From: Bacteroidota bacterium
Lineage (GTDB): Bacteria > Bacteroidota > Ignavibacteria > UBA10030 > UBA8401
Length of the DNA: 64,000 nucleotides
Assembly (NCBI GenBank): GCA_030679145.1
Contig: JAUXTU010000015.1
Location: 57,190 to 121,189, forward strand
Direction of reading: 5' to 3'
Below are positions 44,404-53,173 of this stretch, one piece after another (the first letter of the stretch is position 1; every line of letters begins with the position of its first letter). The translations under genes and the position numbers were made by a program. Under the pieces are notes generated by a model, which saw only the letters and a program-made list of their open reading frames with translations, did not search any database and had not been told where the DNA came from.

Positions 44404-45702
44404 ATGGCAATGACAATCACAGAAAAGATTTTAGCAAAACACTCCGGCCGGAATTCAGTTCAGCCGGGCGATAATGTGTGGATCGATGTTGATGTATTGA
44501 TGACGCACGATGTGTGCGGACCGGGAACATTTGGAATCTTTAAACGAGAATTCGGAGTCGACGCGAAAGTTTGGGATAAAGAAAAACTTGTTGTCATTCC
44601 CGACCATTATATTTTCACCAAAGATATGCATGCGAACCGCAACATTCAAATTCTCCGCGACTTCGCAAAAGAACAAGACCTTCCATATTATTACGACGTC
44701 GGAACACCGCGCTATAAAGGCGTCTGCCACGTTGCGATGCCGGAAGAGGGATTCACTCGTCCAGGCGAAGTTTTATTTGGAACAGATTCGCATACATGTA
44801 CCGCCGGAGCATTCGGAGAGTTTGCCACCGGAATTGGAAATACCGACGCGGCATTCGTCCTTGGCACCGGGAAATTGTGGGTGAAAGTTCCCGAGACGAT
44901 GAAATTTATTTTTGAGGGAGAGATGCCAAGGTATCTGATGGCGAAAGATCTCATTCTTGCCGTGATCGGAAAGATCGGCGTTGACGGCGCAACATATCGT
45001 GCAATGGATTTTGGCGGATCGACCGTTGATACCATGACAATGGAAGACAGAATGACATTATGCAATATGGTGATTGAAGCAGGCGGAAAGAATGGAATCT
45101 GTACGGCGGACAAAACAACAACGGATTATGTCCGTGCGCGTACGAATAAACAATTTGAATTATTCTATAATGACAACGATGCAAAATATCATTCAGTTCA
45201 TCATTTCAACGTGAACGAGATTGAGCCGACCATTGCAAAGCCACATTCACCGGATAATAAAGCAGTCGTCAGCGAAGTTGCAGGAACAAAACTTGACCGC
45301 GCTTATATCGGAAGCTGCACCGGTGGAAAAATTTCAGACTTTATGGCTGCAGCAGAAATTATGTACGGCGAAAAAGTGAAGATCGATACGTTCATTGTTC
45401 CTGCAACAACAGATGTTGCAAAAGAAATACGGACGCTGAAATTCAAAGATAAAACCATCATGCAGATATTTGAAGAAGCCGGTTGCCGCATTGGTGATTC
45501 GTCTTGCGCCGCATGTCTTGGCGGACCATCCGATACATTCGGTCGATTGAATGGTGCTGAAGTATGCATCTCGTCAACGAACAGGAATTTTCCCGGAAGA
45601 ATGGGATCAAAAAAATCACAGGTATATCTTGCTTCACCGTATACTGTAGCAGCATCGGCAGTAAAAGGTGTAATCACAAATCCGAGAGAATTTTTTAACT
45701 AA
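44404..45702 (+). CDS. leuC: 3-isopropylmalate dehydratase large subunit
   Basis: A 432-residue aconitase-type enzyme with a 4Fe-4S cluster, isomerising 2- to 3-isopropylmalate with LeuD. Cluster cysteines appear in YIGSCTGGKISDF and in CAACLGGPSD; other motifs are LFGTDSHTCTAGAFGEFATGIGNTD and STNRNFPGRMGSKKSQVYLASPYTVAASAV. The length of about 430 fits the short (archaeal/homoaconitase-like) LeuC type that pairs with a 160-190-residue LeuD. Because CimA is present it may also process citramalate to 3-methylmalate. Confidence 0.95.
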   Translation: MAMTITEKILAKHSGRNSVQPGDNVWIDVDVLMTHDVCGPGTFGIFKREFGVDAKVWDKEKLVVIPDHYIFTKDMHANRNIQILRDFAKEQDLPYYYDVGTPRYKGVCHVAMPEEGFTRPGEVLFGTDSHTCTAGAFGEFATGIGNTDAAFVLGTGKLWVKVPETMKFIFEGEMPRYLMAKDLILAVIGKIGVDGATYRAMDFGGSTVDTMTMEDRMTLCNMVIEAGGKNGICTADKTTTDYVRARTNKQFELFYNDNDAKYHSVHHFNVNEIEPTIAKPHSPDNKAVVSEVAGTKLDRAYIGSCTGGKISDFMAAAEIMYGEKVKIDTFIVPATTDVAKEIRTLKFKDKTIMQIFEEAGCRIGDSSCAACLGGPSDTFGRLNGAEVCISSTNRNFPGRMGSKKSQVYLASPYTVAASAVKGVITNPREFFN

Positions 45703-45720
45703 TAAGAAGAAAAAATTACA

Positions 45721-46287
45721 ATGGAAGCAATTATCAAAGGTAAAGCATTCGTTCTTGGGAACGATATTGATACAGACCAGATCATCCCGGCAGCACATCT
45801 TGTGTATAAGTTGGACGATCTGGATGAAAAGAAAAACTACGGACGGTACGCATTCTCCGGCGTTCCGATCGAACAATCAGGATTACCGCAGGGAAATATT
45901 CCATTCATCAAAGAAGGGCAATGGCAGAGTGATTATAAAATAGTGATCGGTGGAAAAAATTTTGGATGCGGTTCGTCGCGCGAACATGCGCCGTTTGCAT
46001 TACAGATCGCCGGAATCGAAGCAGTCATTGCCGACGGATATGCACGCATATTCTATCGCAATGCGATTGACGGCGCATTCGTTGCACCATTTGAATCAAC
46101 ACAGCATTTAGCAAAAGAGATCAAAACGGGAGATGAACTTGAGTTGGATACAACTAAATGTTCATTGAAGAATCTTACACAAAAAAAAGAATACCAGCTC
46201 AGTCCTCTTGGAGATATCGAACATATTCTTCGTGGCGGCGGAATATTTGAATATGCTCGAAAATCGGGAATGTTGGCAAAAGCTTAA
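45721..46287 (+). CDS. leuD: 3-isopropylmalate dehydratase small subunit
   Basis: A 188-residue swivel-domain subunit for LeuC: GNDIDTDQIIPAAHL at the N-terminus, IGGKNFGCGSSREHAPFALQIAGIEAVIADGYARIFYRNAI in the middle. It starts 18 nt after leuC. Full length for the group. Confidence 0.95.
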   Translation: MEAIIKGKAFVLGNDIDTDQIIPAAHLVYKLDDLDEKKNYGRYAFSGVPIEQSGLPQGNIPFIKEGQWQSDYKIVIGGKNFGCGSSREHAPFALQIAGIEAVIADGYARIFYRNAIDGAFVAPFESTQHLAKEIKTGDELELDTTKCSLKNLTQKKEYQLSPLGDIEHILRGGGIFEYARKSGMLAKA

Positions 46288-46334
46288 ATTACCACAAAGC
46301 CACAGAGAACACAGAGAATTTATTAAAAAATATT

Positions 46335-47156
46335 ATGCTAAATAAAACAATTGCAATTATTGGCGCTGGAAATATGGGTACGGCGCTCATTCGTGGAATT
46401 TTGAATGCGAAGCTGACAGGCGCAAAGAAGATCTATGCTAGCGGAACACGAATTGAAAAACTGGAGAAGCTTTCCACCGAATACGGAATAAATGTTACCG
46501 TGGATAATAAAGAAGCAGCAAAACATGCTGATATCGTTATTCTCTGCATTAAAGCATCGGTAATCCGCAAAGTGCTGGATGAAATGCATAAAGTTCTTCA
46601 CAAGAATCAATTTGTTATTTCGATTGCGGCGGGGGTTACAACGGAATCAATGGAAAAAATTATTGGAAGAAATATTCCTGTGGCACGATGCATGCCGAAC
46701 ATTGCATCGACTGTGGGACTTGGTTCAACGGCGATCTCATTTGGAAAACATGTTCATGCAACGCAGCATGATGTTGCGATCAAAATATTTGAAGCAGTCG
46801 GGGAAGTGGTGACGGTAGGAGAACAACATCTCGATGCAGTAACCGGATTGAGTGGAAGCGGTCCAGCATATATTTATATGGTGATCGAAGCGCTGATCGA
46901 CGGTGGAGTGAAGATGGGATTGCCGCGCGATATTTCAACAAAGCTTGCAGTGCAAACAGTGCTTGGGTCCGCAACATTGGTAAAGCAATCGAATGTTCAT
47001 CCTGCGATCTTGCGCGATCAAGTAACAACTCCGGGAGGGACAACGATCAACGCAATACACGAATTAGAATCACACGGACTTCGTTCAATGCTAATCGATG
47101 CAGTTGCAACTGCAACAATTCGTTCGCGAGAACTTTCTGAATTAATTAACAAGTAA
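46335..47156 (+). CDS. proC: pyrroline-5-carboxylate reductase
   Basis: A 273-residue NAD(P)H enzyme for the last step of proline synthesis. Rossmann motif IAIIGAGNMGTALIRGIL; C-terminal dimer domain with LDAVTGLSGSGPAYIYMVIEALIDGGVKMGLPRDISTKLAVQT and the signature QVTTPGGTTINAIHELE. No proA or proB nearby. It is set within the leucine genes, between leuD and leuB, which is an uncommon place. Confidence 0.96.
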   Translation: MLNKTIAIIGAGNMGTALIRGILNAKLTGAKKIYASGTRIEKLEKLSTEYGINVTVDNKEAAKHADIVILCIKASVIRKVLDEMHKVLHKNQFVISIAAGVTTESMEKIIGRNIPVARCMPNIASTVGLGSTAISFGKHVHATQHDVAIKIFEAVGEVVTVGEQHLDAVTGLSGSGPAYIYMVIEALIDGGVKMGLPRDISTKLAVQTVLGSATLVKQSNVHPAILRDQVTTPGGTTINAIHELESHGLRSMLIDAVATATIRSRELSELINK

Positions 47157-47170
47157 AATACATAATGATT

Positions 47171-47272
47171 GTCATTTCGAGCAAAACCCCAAAGGGGCGT
47201 AGCGAGAAATCTCATAAATGATTTTAGCTCGAGTGTGAGATTCCTCGTTCCAAAGAACAGAACTCGGAATGA
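47171..47272. repeat. GTCATT-type dispersed repeat (proC-leuB gap)
   Basis: Opens GTCATTTCGAGCAAAACCCC and includes CGAGAAATCTC, then the inverted GAGATTCCTCGTTCC...CTCGGAATGA. The inner CCCCAAAGGGG hairpin differs from the other copies. Confidence 0.78.
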
Positions 47273-47290
47273 AAAGAACAAATTCATATA

Positions 47291-48358
47291 ATGAAAAAAA
47301 CAATTACAGTAATTCCCGGCGACGGAATCGGAACAGAAGTTGTTGCCGGCGCACTCCATGTGTTGGAAGTTATTGCAAAGAGATTCGATCATACGTTTGA
47401 ATATAAAAATGCTTTAGCAGGCGGAGCCGCTCTTGATGCAACGGGAATGCCGCTTCCTGAAGAGACATTAACATTAGCAAAATCCAGCGATGCAGTATTG
47501 CTTGGTGCTGTAGGCGGACCGAAATGGGATTCTAATCCGCAGCATTTGAAACCGGAACGGGCACTGCTTGGATTAAGAAAAGAATTGGGATTATACGCAA
47601 ATATTCGTCCCGCAAAGATCTATTCTGCGCTTGTTGATGCTTCTGCGTTAAAAAAAGAAATTGTTGAGGGTGTCGATATTATTGTTGTGCGCGAATTGAC
47701 CGGCGGATTATATTTTGGTAAGCCAAGTGGATTCGAACAGCGGAATGGTGAAGAGGTCGGTTTTAACACGATGATCTATTCGGAATCAGAAGTGCGACGA
47801 ATTGCCGAATCTGCATTTGCTATTGCTCGAAAACGTTCAAAAAAACTATGCTCTGTTGATAAAGCAAATGTGCTTGAAACATCGCAGTTGTGGCGTAAAG
47901 TAGTTTTAGAAGTCGCAAAAAAATATCCCGATGTCGAACTCACACATATGTATGTGGATAATTGTTCGATGCAGTTGATCCGCAGTCCGAAACAGTTTGA
48001 TGTGATCGTTACGGAAAATCTGTTCGGCGATATTTTAAGTGACGAAGCGGCAATGCTCACCGGCTCGATCGGAATGCTTGCTTCTGCAAGTCTTGGCGGA
48101 TCCGTTGCAATGTATGAACCAGTTCACGGCAGCGCACCGGATATTGCAGGACAGAACAAGGCGAATCCTATTGCAACAATCGCTTCTGTAGCAATGATGT
48201 TGAAGTATTCGTTCAATCTGAGTTTAGAAGCAGATGCAATAGAAAACGCAATAGAACGAGTGTTGAGCAAAGGATTCCGCACGGGAGATATTTACACCGA
48301 AGGAACAACATTGCTTGGAACAAAAGAGATGGCTGCAAAAATAGTTGATAATTTATAA
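47291..48358 (+). CDS. leuB: 3-isopropylmalate dehydrogenase
   Basis: A 355-residue NAD enzyme for the third leucine step. Motifs: [63 protein letters not shown], and the metal/nucleotide region [27 protein letters not shown] with [19 protein letters not shown]. It may also oxidise 3-methylmalate in the citramalate route to isoleucine. It follows proC across a repeat copy. Confidence 0.97.
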   Translation: MKKTITVIPGDGIGTEVVAGALHVLEVIAKRFDHTFEYKNALAGGAALDATGMPLPEETLTLAKSSDAVLLGAVGGPKWDSNPQHLKPERALLGLRKELGLYANIRPAKIYSALVDASALKKEIVEGVDIIVVRELTGGLYFGKPSGFEQRNGEEVGFNTMIYSESEVRRIAESAFAIARKRSKKLCSVDKANVLETSQLWRKVVLEVAKKYPDVELTHMYVDNCSMQLIRSPKQFDVIVTENLFGDILSDEAAMLTGSIGMLASASLGGSVAMYEPVHGSAPDIAGQNKANPIATIASVAMMLKYSFNLSLEADAIENAIERVLSKGFRTGDIYTEGTTLLGTKEMAAKIVDNL

Positions 48359-48426
48359 CCGCCCCCAAAGGGATGCCTTCACGAAGTGATCCTTCGGATT
48401 GGCATAAGACACTAAGAGAATAAAGA

Positions 48427-49821
48427 ATGTTAACAATGAAATTTGGCGGAACATCGGTTGGCGATGTTCCAAGGCTACAGGAAGTAGTCGCAATTGTCAA
48501 ACAATTTTTGGATAAACAACCGGTGATTGTTGCCTCCGCAATGAGCGGTGTAACCAATATTCTGCTTGATACTTCACAAAGAGCATTAGAACGAAAAACC
48601 GGAGAAGTGAACAATGCAATTACCGCTCTTCGGGACAAACATTTGCACATTGCAAACACTCTCATCCAAGACTACCAACGACGAGCCGCACTCATTAAAG
48701 AGCAGCAGGAATCAATCGATGAATTGACCAACTTGTATCACGGTGTCAGTTTACTGCGCGAACTCAGTCCGAGATCGTTGGATGCTATCGCATCATTCGG
48801 AGAAATACTTTCCTGCAGACAGATTGCCGCTATTTTACAGGAAAGTGGAATTGATGCACAATTTATTGATTCGAGAACGATTATTCGAACGGATGATAAT
48901 TTTGGCGAAGCATCAATTGATTTTATATATTCAAATGCGGCAATCAACAATGCTCTTGCTCCGTTGGTACAAAAAGGAATTGTTCCTGTTGTTACGGGAT
49001 TCATTGCTTCAACGGAAGATGGAATTACAACAACGATCGGTCGCAGCGGTTCTGATTATACAGGATCGATTGTTGGCGCAGCAGTGAACAGTGAAGAGAT
49101 TTGGATTTGGACCGATGTTGACGGCGTGATGACTGCCGATCCACGGTTTGTGAAAGGGGCAAAAGTCCTTTCGGAAATTTCTTACCGTGAAGCAGCGGAA
49201 ATGAGTTATTTTGGTGCGAAGGTCATTCATCCTAAGACGATGGTTCCTGCGATTGAAAAGAAAATCCCGATCAGAATAAAAAATACATTCAACCCAACAC
49301 ATCCGGGAACGCTTATTTCAGCGAAACCGAAATCCGTTGCGAGTGCCGCAAAGACAGTAACATCGATTGACAATCTTGCGATCATTTCCATTGAAGGAAA
49401 CGGAATGATCGGAGTCCCGGGTGTTTCAGGAAGGATCTTTTCTGCATTGGCACGCGCCCAAGTGAACGTGATGATGATCTCGCAGGCATCGTCGGAACAT
49501 AATGTTTGTTTCATTGTTCCACAAAAAGATTGTCACACCGGAGCCAAAACGTTGCGTGAAGAGTTCAGTGTTGATATTGCAAAGAAGATCATCGACGATG
49601 TGTTAGTGAAAGAGCCTGTTTCAATCGTTGCTGTAGTTGGCGAAGGAATGATCGGTTCGAAAGGAATTGCTGGGAAGACGTTTGATGCAGTTGCAAAAGC
49701 GGATGTGAACGTCATTGCGATCGCTCAAGGATCATCGGAATTGAATATCTCATTTGTTGTTGAACAACCCGACGCAAAAAAGACAGTGCAGGCTGTTCAC
49801 GATGCATTTTATAAGAATTAA
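48427..49821 (+). CDS. lysC: aspartate kinase (monofunctional, two ACT domains)
   Basis: A 464-residue kinase that phosphorylates aspartate at the head of the Lys/Thr/Met pathway. Kinase motif MKFGGTSVGDVPRLQEV, then TTIGRSGSDYTGSIVGAAV; two C-terminal ACT domains (GVSGRIFSALARAQVNVMMISQASSEHNVCFIV and GIAGKTFDAVAKADVNVIAIAQGSSELNISFVV) give feedback control, probably by threonine or lysine given the neighbours. The stop overlaps the next start by one base (TAATG). There is no homoserine dehydrogenase domain, and no separate hom or asd gene in this window. Confidence 0.94.
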   Translation: MLTMKFGGTSVGDVPRLQEVVAIVKQFLDKQPVIVASAMSGVTNILLDTSQRALERKTGEVNNAITALRDKHLHIANTLIQDYQRRAALIKEQQESIDELTNLYHGVSLLRELSPRSLDAIASFGEILSCRQIAAILQESGIDAQFIDSRTIIRTDDNFGEASIDFIYSNAAINNALAPLVQKGIVPVVTGFIASTEDGITTTIGRSGSDYTGSIVGAAVNSEEIWIWTDVDGVMTADPRFVKGAKVLSEISYREAAEMSYFGAKVIHPKTMVPAIEKKIPIRIKNTFNPTHPGTLISAKPKSVASAAKTVTSIDNLAIISIEGNGMIGVPGVSGRIFSALARAQVNVMMISQASSEHNVCFIVPQKDCHTGAKTLREEFSVDIAKKIIDDVLVKEPVSIVAVVGEGMIGSKGIAGKTFDAVAKADVNVIAIAQGSSELNISFVVEQPDAKKTVQAVHDAFYKN

Positions 49822-50072
49822 TGACACAGCAATCTTCACCATATCAAAAAATCAGCTGCTCATATTACGATCGGTTGGAGTCGTACGCAACCAAGCGGAC
49901 GCATTGTTCGATACTGTATCATGGTGATGAAAAAGAACAATCGACCGAGGGCATCATCATTGATGTGTTTGCCAAAGAAGATGCAGAATATTTAAAACTC
50001 AATAATGGAATCGTTATTCGATTGGATCAATTGATCTCGATCAATGGAGTTCCGGTCAGTAATGTATGTTAA
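49821..50072 (+). CDS. rof: Rof/YaeO-like Rho-binding antiterminator
   Basis: An 83-residue protein: SPYQKISCSYYDRLESYATKRTHCSILYHGDEK, then EGIIIDVFAKEDAEYLKLNNGIVIRLDQLISINGVPV. The opening Y.kIsC.yYD.LE and the small OB/Sm-like barrel match Rof (YaeO), which binds the RNA site of Rho and weakens Rho-dependent termination. It is coupled to lysC (TAATG) and ends 1 nt before the ATG chosen for thrC, so it is an integral operon gene. If active, it could help read-through of this long transcript. The function is inferred from sequence resemblance. Confidence 0.72.
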   Translation: MTQQSSPYQKISCSYYDRLESYATKRTHCSILYHGDEKEQSTEGIIIDVFAKEDAEYLKLNNGIVIRLDQLISINGVPVSNVC

Positions 50073-50073
50073 T

Positions 50074-51345
50074 ATGAAATCACTTTTAAAAAGTATCACG
50101 TCAGGAAAAGAATATCCACTGAACGAAGTTCGATTCACCGCTGATAACGGCGAACTGCTGGATGTTATTCACGATTTTGATGCGATCAAAAAACAAAACA
50201 ATATTTCCAGAGAATATTTTTCCAATAAACGTTCAACGATCAATGGACAGCCGAGCGGCGGCGTGTGGCATTTTCGTGAATTGGTGATGCCAGATCTTCC
50301 TGAATCAGAGATCATCTCAAAACAGGAAGGGAACACCCGACTCTATCGCAGTAAAAAAATATCTGCATGGCTTGGATTGAACAAAGAAAAATTCTTTTTG
50401 AAACACGAAGGTGAAAACCCAACAGGTTCATTCAAAGATCGCGGAATGACCGTTGCCATCACCATGGCAAAACATCTGAAACAGCGGGCAGTGACGTGTG
50501 CCTCAACCGGAAACACTTCAGCGTCGCTGGCTGCTTATGCCTCAGAAGCAGAAATGCCTGGAATCGTCCTTATTCCGAAGGGAAACGTGGCTGTCGGCAA
50601 GATATCGCAGGCTTTAGCGTATGGGACGAAAACCCTCGTTGTAAACGGTGATTTTGACGATTGTATGCGTTTAATACGTGAAGCACAGGAAAAGCTGTCA
50701 GCGTACCCTCTCAATTCCATCAATCCATTCCGTCTTGAAGGCCAGAAGACGATCATGTGGGAAATTTTGATGCAATTGAACTGGCAGATTCCTGATTGGA
50801 TTGTTTTTCCGGGAGGAAATCTCGGGAATACAAGCGCATTCGGAAAAGCACTGCACGAAGCAAAAGAACTTGGATTGATCGACAAGCTGCCACGGTTTGC
50901 CGTTATTCAAGCGGAAGGTGCAAGTCCGTTCTACAAAGCGTATAAAAATAATTTTTCTGGATTAACACCGCAAAAAGCGGACACGATTGCAACAGCAATC
51001 AAGATCGGTGATCCGGTGAATTATACGAAAGCAATACGCGCAATCAAGTGGACGAACGGAATTGTTGAAAGTGTAACGGACGAAGAAATTCTTGATGCAA
51101 AAGCAAATGTTGATGCTGCCGGAATCGGTGCAGAACCGGCGTCGTGTGCAACGGTTGCCGGAATGAAAAAACTGATTGCAAGCGGGGAAATAAAATCAAA
51201 CGAAACTGTTGTCGGAATTCTGACAGGAAATATTCTGAAAGATCCGCAGGTGATCGTTGATTATCATTTCAACCGGAAAACAGCATTGGCAAATCCGCCG
51301 CATGATATTGAAGCGACTATTGATGAATTAAAACATTTTCTCTAA
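50074..51345 (+). CDS. thrC: threonine synthase
   Basis: A 423-residue PLP enzyme converting O-phosphohomoserine to threonine. PLP lysine in FLKHEGENPTGSFKDRGMTVAIT, phosphate loop VFPGGNLGNTSAF and CASTGNTSASLAAYA. The start is uncertain: ATG 50074 follows the rof stop by one base and is used here, while ATG 50062 (12 nt after a GGAG) or 50044 would overlap rof. It is followed by thrB, the enzyme making its substrate. Confidence 0.95.
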   Translation: MKSLLKSITSGKEYPLNEVRFTADNGELLDVIHDFDAIKKQNNISREYFSNKRSTINGQPSGGVWHFRELVMPDLPESEIISKQEGNTRLYRSKKISAWLGLNKEKFFLKHEGENPTGSFKDRGMTVAITMAKHLKQRAVTCASTGNTSASLAAYASEAEMPGIVLIPKGNVAVGKISQALAYGTKTLVVNGDFDDCMRLIREAQEKLSAYPLNSINPFRLEGQKTIMWEILMQLNWQIPDWIVFPGGNLGNTSAFGKALHEAKELGLIDKLPRFAVIQAEGASPFYKAYKNNFSGLTPQKADTIATAIKIGDPVNYTKAIRAIKWTNGIVESVTDEEILDAKANVDAAGIGAEPASCATVAGMKKLIASGEIKSNETVVGILTGNILKDPQVIVDYHFNRKTALANPPHDIEATIDELKHFL

Positions 51346-51429
51346 TTCCAAAATTGCATAATTACAAGATTACAATATTAAGTTGTGAATCATGTAATTT
51401 TGAAATCTTGATAATCGTGTTATCTCAAA

Positions 51430-52323
51430 ATGATACAAATTAAAATTCCCTGCTCCACCTCTAATCTCGGTCCCGGCTTTGATACGCTCGGTTTGGCGTT
51501 GAATCGATATTTATATCTTACTGTAGAACAATCAAATGGATTGTTGATTACCGTTGAAGGAAACGGTAAAGATCACATCGCAACTGATTCCACGAATCTT
51601 GTATACTCTGCGATGACAACAACCACGCAAAAGATTGGAAGGACGTTGCCTCCTATTCATCTTCATATTAAAAATGAAATTCCTGCGTACGGCGGACTGG
51701 GCGGAAGCGGGGCTGCAATAGCCGGCGGTGTATTTCTTGCAAACGAATTGCTGAATATGAAATTATCAAAAAGTGATATATTAAATATCGCCGTTGAAAT
51801 TGAAGGGCATCCTGATAATGTTTCCGCTGCCCTCTTCGGCGGATTAACGATCAATTGTTTTGATGTTGAAAGAAAAGTGCATTGTCGAAGTGTGAAGATC
51901 CAGAAACCGCTTTCCGTTATTACCTGTTCACCGCAATTTCAAGTTCAAACTAAACAAGCACGAAAAATTCTTCCACAACAAGTTCCCTTAAAAGATGCAG
52001 TCACAAACATTGAGAACGCTGCTTCACTTGTTGCCGCGATGATGAGCGGCGATTTTGATGCGCTTCGGTACGTTACAGTAGAAAAACTTCACGAACAATA
52101 TCGCGCAACGCTTATTCCCGGATTTGAAGATGTAAAGTATGCCGCGTTGAATGCCGATGCATTATCATTCAATATCAGCGGCGCAGGACCGACTGTGTTT
52201 GCATTTGCGGTGAACAATGAAAAAGAAATTGCCGAAGCAATGCAAAAAGCATTCAAAAAGAATGGGCAGACAGCAACCGCAGAGATAATGACCGTTGAAA
52301 ACTCCGGAGCGGTTTGCATCTAA
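51430..52323 (+). CDS. thrB: homoserine kinase
   Basis: A 297-residue GHMP kinase phosphorylating homoserine for ThrC. ATP loop IPAYGGLGGSGAAIAGGVFLANELL; N-terminal IPCSTSNLGPGFDTLGLALNRYL; C-terminal FNISGAGPTVFAFA. Last clear member of the operon; 84 nt of A/T-rich sequence with partly complementary CAAGAT/ATCTTG runs separate it from thrC. Confidence 0.96.
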   Translation: MIQIKIPCSTSNLGPGFDTLGLALNRYLYLTVEQSNGLLITVEGNGKDHIATDSTNLVYSAMTTTTQKIGRTLPPIHLHIKNEIPAYGGLGGSGAAIAGGVFLANELLNMKLSKSDILNIAVEIEGHPDNVSAALFGGLTINCFDVERKVHCRSVKIQKPLSVITCSPQFQVQTKQARKILPQQVPLKDAVTNIENAASLVAAMMSGDFDALRYVTVEKLHEQYRATLIPGFEDVKYAALNADALSFNISGAGPTVFAFAVNNEKEIAEAMQKAFKKNGQTATAEIMTVENSGAVCI

Positions 52324-52362
52324 GGCAAACATAGAAAACAATATTAAAAATACCGAATAATT

Positions 52363-52464
52363 GTCATTTCGATCCCGCTTTAGCGGGAGAGAAATCTCGT
52401 TTTTGCATTCAACGATAAGAACGAGATTCCTCATTTGTCCCTTCGGGACTTCGTTCGAAATGAC
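52363..52464. repeat. GTCATT-type dispersed palindromic repeat (after thrB)
   Basis: Opens GTCATTTCGATCCCGC and closes CGTTCGAAATGAC. Internal hairpins CCCGCTTTAGCGGG and GTCCCTTCGGGAC are visible. It is the most complete copy with matching ends. Confidence 0.82.
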
Positions 52465-52497
52465 AATGAGTCAAGAATAATTTTCTTCGAGGTGAAG

Positions 52498-53148
52498 ATG
52501 AGTGAATTTCCACAAACCGATCTGAACAAAGTTAAACGTCTTCCCAAGCGTGGTCAATATGATAAAAAAACGATATACCAGATTGTTGATGAAGCATTGA
52601 TCTGTCATGTTGGATTTGTTCTGGAAGGTCAGCCGTTCGTGATGCCGACGATCCACGTTCGCATCGATGACACGATCTATCTTCATGGTGCGGTTGCAAA
52701 CCGAATGCTGACTCATATCAAAGCTGGAAATAACGTCTGTCTGACAATGACGCTGATCGATGGAATTGTCTTTGCACGTTCAGTATTTCATCATAACATG
52801 AATTATCGTTCAGCAGTATTGTTTGGCAAGGGAAGCGTAATTGAGGATTATGATGAAAAATGGAATATTTTCAAAGCTCTTACGGAACATATTGCAAAGG
52901 GGCGATGGAATGATGCGAGAAAGCCAACGGAGCAGGAAACAAATATAACCACGATTGTTGCAATCGATATTGACAGTGCTTCAGCAAAAATTAGAACAGG
53001 CCCGGCAAAGGATGATGAGGAAGATTATACATTATCGATTTGGGCGGGAGTAATGCCGGTGCAAATGCAGTTTGGGAATCCAATCAGCGATGAACAGTTA
53101 GCTCAAGAAATTCATGTACCTGAATATATACTAAACTATAAACGATAG
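52498..53148 (+). CDS. PNPOx-like flavin-binding protein (NimA-like)
   Basis: A 216-residue protein of the pyridoxamine-5'-phosphate-oxidase-like split-barrel family: RLPKRGQYDKKTIYQIVDEALICHVGFVLEGQPFVMPTIHVRIDDTIYLHGA and FARSVFHHNMNYRSAVLFG. Such proteins bind FMN or related cofactors; some relatives are linked to nitroimidazole resistance. ATG 52498 follows GAGGTG; an upstream in-frame start would read into the repeat at 52363-52464. It may be the tail of the operon or separate. Confidence 0.82.
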   Translation: MSEFPQTDLNKVKRLPKRGQYDKKTIYQIVDEALICHVGFVLEGQPFVMPTIHVRIDDTIYLHGAVANRMLTHIKAGNNVCLTMTLIDGIVFARSVFHHNMNYRSAVLFGKGSVIEDYDEKWNIFKALTEHIAKGRWNDARKPTEQETNITTIVAIDIDSASAKIRTGPAKDDEEDYTLSIWAGVMPVQMQFGNPISDEQLAQEIHVPEYILNYKR

Positions 53149-53173
53149 AATTATTCACCGCAATCGTAATACG

